DNA of 64,000 nt from Sphingobacterium thalpophilum (GTDB lineage: Bacteria; Bacteroidota; Bacteroidia; Sphingobacteriales; Sphingobacteriaceae). Below, in pieces: positions 60,438-64,000 of the stretch. A program made the position numbers and the translations under genes. The stretch lies in NCBI RefSeq assembly GCF_901482695.1, contig NZ_LR590484.1, positions 2,914,001-2,978,000 of the forward strand, written 5' to 3'. Below the pieces are notes generated by a model. That model saw only the letters and a list, made by a program, of their open reading frames with translations, was not told the DNA's origin and ran no database searches. Numbering within the stretch: position 1 is the stretch's first letter; the number at the start of each line of letters is the position of its first letter.

Positions 60438-60532
60438 AATTATGTATTACAAAGGTACGATTTTTTAAATTAATCCGCAATATGCGAAGACCAATGTTGT
60501 CTCGGTTAGCAGGAAAAGGGGACGACATACCA

Positions 60533-60561
60533 AGGATATGCCACATGTCGCGGCATATCCT
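60533..60561 (-). terminator. hairpin after M3 peptidase gene
   Basis: Arms AGGATATGCC (60533-60542) and GGCATATCCT (60552-60561) with a 9-base loop, 14 bases past the stop of the M3 gene. No good T-run. Confidence 0.65.
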
Positions 60562-60574
60562 CCGTATTGTATTT

Positions 60575-62605
60575 TTATTTGATTAGTCCAGCACGTTTAA
60601 GCAGTGGCTCCACTGCAGGTTCCTGGCCTCTGAAACGTTTGTAGAGTACCATTGGATGTTCGGTGCCACCTTTTGATAAGATATTGTCCTTAAATTTTCT
60701 GGCAATCTCGGTGTTAAAAATGCCGTTTTGCTTGAAATAGTCAAAGGCGTCCGCATCCAACACTTCGGCCCATTTGTAGCTATAATAGCCTGAAGAATAT
60801 CCACCGTTAAAAATATGGGAGAAGGAGGTGCTCATCGCGTTCTCTTTCACATCAGGATATAATTTTGTGGATTCAAACTGCTTATTTTCAAAAGTTTTTA
60901 AATCTGTGATGCCTGTTGGATCTTGTCCATGCCAGCCCATGTCAAGCAGGCCGAAGCTGAGCTGCCGCATCGTTGCCATACCTTCAAGGAAAGAAGCGCT
61001 TTCGCGGATCTTTTCCACAAGTTCCATGGGAATCACCTCACCTGTTTCGTAATGTCTGGCAAACAGTTCTAGGGTTTCTTTCTCATAGCACCAATTTTCC
61101 ATGATCTGACTTGGTAATTCGACGAAATCCCAATATACGGATGTTCCAGAAAGAGTGGGGTAGGTACTGTTTGCCAGCATGCCATGCAGGGCATGGCCTA
61201 ATTCATGAAATAAGGTAGTAACTTCCTGAAAAGTCAGCAACGATGGCTTTGTGGCGGTCGGGCGCGTGAAATTACAGACGATAGACACATGTGGACGCTC
61301 CTGTTTACCATTTTGAATATATTGGGGTTTGAAGGAGGTCATCCAGGCGCCATTACGTTTTCCTTTACGTGGAAAGAAATCTGCATAGAAGATGGCGACG
61401 AGTTCACCATCATCTCCAGTGACTTCATAGGTCTGGACCTCGTCATGGTAAGTGTCGATATCACTTACCTGCCTAAAATGGATACCAAACAAACGACGTG
61501 CGACCTCGAAGGCACCTTGTAGGACATTTTCAAGCTTAAAGTAAGGTTTTAATTTTTCATCGTCTAGATTAAAACGTTGTTGTTTGAGCTTTTCCGCATA
61601 ATAGGCTCCATCCCATTTTTCGAGCCGTTCGATGCCATGTAACTCTTGAGCAAATTCGCACAGTTCTTTAAATTCCCGCTGTGCCGCAGGTTTTGCTTTA
61701 TCGAGGAGGTTATTCAGGAATTCGATGACTTTTGCTGGGCTCTGTGCCATTCGTTCTGCTAGCACAAAATCCGCATGTGTTGCATATCCTAATAGTTTGG
61801 CACGTTCGAAACGCAGTCTGACGATTTTTAGAACATTTTCCACGTTGTTGTATGGGTTGTTCTGAAAAGCTTTACGTCCTGCGGCCAAGGTTATTTCTTT
61901 GCGTAACTCGCGGTTGTCAGCATATGTGACGAAAGGCAGGTAGCTGGGAAAATCCAGTGTAAAAAGCCAGCCTTCTTTATCGTTGGCTTTGGCTGATGCA
62001 TGGGCAGCTTCAATAGCTCCCTCTGGCAGGCCGCTCAGGTCTTTCTCGTCGGTAATCAATAGCTCATAAGCATTGGTCTCAGCAAGGACATTCTCGCCAA
62101 ATTTTAATTTTAAAAGCGCTAGTTCGGAATCGATCTCACGCAGCTTTGCTTTTTGCTCTTCGTTTAAAAGCGCTCCATTGCGAACAAAATCTTTGTATGA
62201 CTTTTCCAATAACGTCGTCTGTTCGGCCGTCAGCGTCAGCTGCTCTTTTTGATCATAAACAGCCTTGACCCGTTTGAACAGGTCGAAGTTCAATGTAATA
62301 TCGTTGGCCAATGCGGACAATTTGGGTGCGACATCCTGGGCAATTTTTTCCAGCTCATCGTTGGTTTCTGCCGAGTGCAGATTGAAAAAGATGTTGGATA
62401 ATCTATCGAGTGTCTGTCCGGCATAGGACATTGCTGCAACCGTATTGTCGAATGTTGCCGGTTCGGGATTGTTAATGATTGCATTGACTTCGTCTTTGGT
62501 CATTTGAATAGCTTCGTCAAATGCAGGGATATAATCTTCATTCTTTATTTCAGAAAACGGAGCAGTATCGTGCTTCGTTTTGAACTTTTCTGTTAAAATA
62601 CTCAT
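60575..62605 (-). CDS. M3-family oligopeptidase (dipeptidyl carboxypeptidase/OpdA type)
   Basis: A 676-residue zinc metallopeptidase. The HExxH motif is FHELGHALHGM (about 463-473) and the third ligand Glu lies in SVYWDFVELPSQIMENW (about 492-508). It has no signal peptide, so it works in the cytoplasm on short peptides, as OpdA/PrlC and Dcp do. Length is typical of both subfamilies, so I do not assign a gene name. It is monocistronic. Confidence 0.94.
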   Translation of the reverse strand: MSILTEKFKTKHDTAPFSEIKNEDYIPAFDEAIQMTKDEVNAIINNPEPATFDNTVAAMSYAGQTLDRLSNIFFNLHSAETNDELEKIAQDVAPKLSALANDITLNFDLFKRVKAVYDQKEQLTLTAEQTTLLEKSYKDFVRNGALLNEEQKAKLREIDSELALLKLKFGENVLAETNAYELLITDEKDLSGLPEGAIEAAHASAKANDKEGWLFTLDFPSYLPFVTYADNRELRKEITLAAGRKAFQNNPYNNVENVLKIVRLRFERAKLLGYATHADFVLAERMAQSPAKVIEFLNNLLDKAKPAAQREFKELCEFAQELHGIERLEKWDGAYYAEKLKQQRFNLDDEKLKPYFKLENVLQGAFEVARRLFGIHFRQVSDIDTYHDEVQTYEVTGDDGELVAIFYADFFPRKGKRNGAWMTSFKPQYIQNGKQERPHVSIVCNFTRPTATKPSLLTFQEVTTLFHELGHALHGMLANSTYPTLSGTSVYWDFVELPSQIMENWCYEKETLELFARHYETGEVIPMELVEKIRESASFLEGMATMRQLSFGLLDMGWHGQDPTGITDLKTFENKQFESTKLYPDVKENAMSTSFSHIFNGGYSSGYYSYKWAEVLDADAFDYFKQNGIFNTEIARKFKDNILSKGGTEHPMVLYKRFRGQEPAVEPLLKRAGLIK

Positions 62606-62932
62606 AGGAGTAAATGTAATAAATATTTGTCTGAAGCGCTAAAAACAACGTGAATTATGTGTTATGAGCTTGTCAAAAAACTTTAGACCGGCAAACTGAG
62701 AAAGCAACAATTGTTATCTATGCTGATTGGATGGATATAGTAATTGGAGACTCTAAGACTTGCTAAGATAGAAGAAGTGCGTTTCTGATCCGAAGAATAA
62801 AGAAAAAAATCCTGGAGGTGACGGATTCATAAGCGAAGCTAGACAGGAGAGATATTATTATGATCTAGCGGGGATATACAAAAAAATGGATTGTCCAATT
62901 GTATGGAGCAACCCATTTTTATGTAATAGCGT
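62606..62932. other. intergenic region, nothing convincing
   Basis: The 327 bases between the M3 gene start and the aminotransferase stop hold the M3 promoter and, near 62882-62920, the aminotransferase terminator. Short frames (for example 25 codons on the minus strand near 62760-62835) lack support. Confidence 0.5.
62882..62920 (-). terminator. aminotransferase terminator
   Basis: Outer arms AAAAATGG (62882-62889) and CCATTTTT (62913-62920) with inner TTG/CAA and TCC/GGA pairs. On the minus strand a T-run follows. It stands 12 bases past the stop. Confidence 0.75.
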
Positions 62933-64000
62933 TTACGCTAGTTTGCCTAATGCTTCTTTGATTCTCTTTAATGCCTCGATGAGACTTTCGTCAGACGCAG
63001 CATAGGATAAGCGGATATAGTTATCATTGCCAAATGAATCTCCTCCTACGGTAGCGACGTGTCCTACATTTAGCAGGTACAGGGCCAGGTCCGCGGAATT
63101 GTTGATGACATTGCCTTGCTGATCTTTTTTGCCAAAGAATGATGAAATCTCAGGGAAGAAGTAGAACGCGCCTTCAGGTAAGTTTGTTCTTACACCGGGG
63201 ATGTCGCTCAAAAGATCATAAACTAATTGGCGGCGGCGGGCAAATGCTTCTTTCATCTTGTTGACAGTTTCCAATCCCTGCTCGTAAGCAACAATACCTG
63301 CACGCTGTGAAATAGAGCAGGTGCCTGAAGTGGTCTGTCCCTGCAATTTATCGTTGGCTGCAGCGATAGTTTTATTTGCAGCGATGTAGCCAAGACGCCA
63401 TCCAGTCATTGCGAAGGCTTTAGAGAAGCCATTGACGATGATAACGCGGTCTTTGATGCTGTCAAACTGTGCGATAGATTCATGTTTATCGACAAAGTTG
63501 ATATGTTCGTAAATCTCATCCGATAGAATGAAAACCTGTGGATACTTTTCAAAAACTTTCGCTAACGCCGCCAGCTCATCTTTACTATAAACAGTTCCGG
63601 TCGGGTTGTTCGGCGAAGAAAACATAAACAGCTTGGTCTTTGGTGTAATGGCGGCCTCCAACTGCTCTGGTGTAATCTTAAAGTTATTATCAATTTCGGT
63701 ATTGATAAATACCGACTTACCTTCTGCCAAAACGACCATTTCGGAGTAAGATACCCAATACGGCGTAGGGATAATGACCTCATCACCCGGGTTGATCAAG
63801 GTTAAGATGACGTTAGACAAGGACTGCTTTGCACCTGTTGAAACAACAATCTGCGATATGTCATAATCCAGGTTGTTTTCGGTCTTCAGTTTATTTACAA
63901 TTGCCTGGCGCAATTCAGGGTAACCCGGAACTGGAGAGTAGCGCGTCCAGTTTTCGTCCAAGGCCTTCTTTGCGGCATCCTTTACATGTTCAGGCGTATT
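62933..64000 (-). CDS. pyridoxal-phosphate class I aminotransferase, aspartate-type, partial
   Basis: The C-terminal 355 or so residues of a roughly 397-residue aminotransferase; the N-terminal part continues past the right edge. The frame is open through NTPEHVKDAAKKALDENW at the edge, so the TTG at 63961 is not the start. Marks of the fold-type I family: SPNNPTGTVY (about 115-125 of the visible part), DEIYEHINF, the PLP lysine in VNGFSKAFAMTGWRLGY and the C-terminal Arg in IRLSYAAS. It makes aspartate or aromatic amino acids in the cytoplasm. A terminator follows. Confidence 0.95.
   Translation of the reverse strand, partial: NTPEHVKDAAKKALDENWTRYSPVPGYPELRQAIVNKLKTENNLDYDISQIVVSTGAKQSLSNVILTLINPGDEVIIPTPYWVSYSEMVVLAEGKSVFINTEIDNNFKITPEQLEAAITPKTKLFMFSSPNNPTGTVYSKDELAALAKVFEKYPQVFILSDEIYEHINFVDKHESIAQFDSIKDRVIIVNGFSKAFAMTGWRLGYIAANKTIAAANDKLQGQTTSGTCSISQRAGIVAYEQGLETVNKMKEAFARRRQLVYDLLSDIPGVRTNLPEGAFYFFPEISSFFGKKDQQGNVINNSADLALYLLNVGHVATVGGDSFGNDNYIRLSYAASDESLIEALKRIKEALGKLA

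Noticed and set aside
62760..62835. 25-codon minus-strand frame between the M3 and aminotransferase genes
   Set aside because: No promoter element, composition unlike neighbours (very Phe/Ser-rich), and nothing supports translation.

Overview
The window comes from a Bacteroidetes chromosome, most likely a Sphingobacteriaceae member (Sphingobacterium or Pedobacter type). The evidence is direct in part: promoter elements of the TAnnTTTG type, a SusC-like EEVVVLGYG motif, DUF3857, DUF1080 and CarboxypepD_reg-like proteins, a tmRNA without encoded CCA whose tag reads GEENYALAA, and many ECF sigma factors with membrane partners. The genus is an inference. There is no rRNA, no tRNA, no CRISPR array and no prophage. 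One IS3-family insertion sequence is present.

Layout. 1-7.4 kb: end of an LTA-synthase-like sulfatase, a membrane protein, the 2-oxoglutarate dehydrogenase pair (odhB, sucA) and a DASH-type photolyase/cryptochrome. 7.4-14.3 kb: a Rossmann protein, a UbiD decarboxylase, a HopJ-family protein, a VOC protein, a Crp/Fnr regulator and asnB. 14.4-19.1 kb: secreted M28 and S9 peptidases converging on a 24-bp inverted repeat, then a DUF1080 protein. 19.1-29 kb: folB with an AAA ATPase, a small heat-shock protein with a structured leader, a thioesterase, an ECF sigma/membrane-protein pair, an AarF kinase, an unusual SDR, YceI, a second Crp-like regulator, a GNAT, and a DUF1634/TauE pair. 29-34.5 kb: Tat-type phospholipase C, bioB and a divergent MocR-like regulator that lacks the PLP lysine.

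34.5-41.3 kb is a coherent module. An ECF sigma factor, a membrane anti-sigma/TonB-like hybrid, a DUF3857 transglutaminase-like protein and a previously easy-to-miss 33-residue acidic microprotein lie on the minus strand, opposite a VWA protein with a SusC-like N-terminus. 41.4-44.8 kb is the phosphate uptake operon pstSCAB. 44.9-48.8 kb holds a DUF1080-like secreted protein facing a membrane-anchored regulator-like protein, then three small uncharacterised genes. 49-58.8 kb is a sugar-oxidation region: a secreted sugar isomerase, a universal stress protein, a decayed gene, a GNAT, and an operon encoding a GMC oxidoreductase, its subunit-3 partner, a sugar isomerase and a Gfo/Idh/MocA oxidoreductase. 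This operon diverges from an AraC regulator that is cut in two by the IS. 59-64 kb: a frameshifted lipoprotein remnant with an intact lipoprotein neighbour, tmRNA, an M3 peptidase, and the start of an aminotransferase that runs off the window.

How things fit together: the 49-58.8 kb operon and the DUF1080 proteins match the parts list of the 3-keto-glycoside route (oxidation at C3, then hydrolysis or elimination). The AraC gene that probably controls the operon appears to have been inactivated recently, because removing the IS and one target copy restores a continuous frame. The most unusual single items are the MocR Lys-to-His change, the hsp20 leader in which an anti-Shine-Dalgarno sequence can pair with the ribosome site, the microprotein at 34.6 kb, and the single-base frameshift in the small lipoprotein gene at 59.2 kb.
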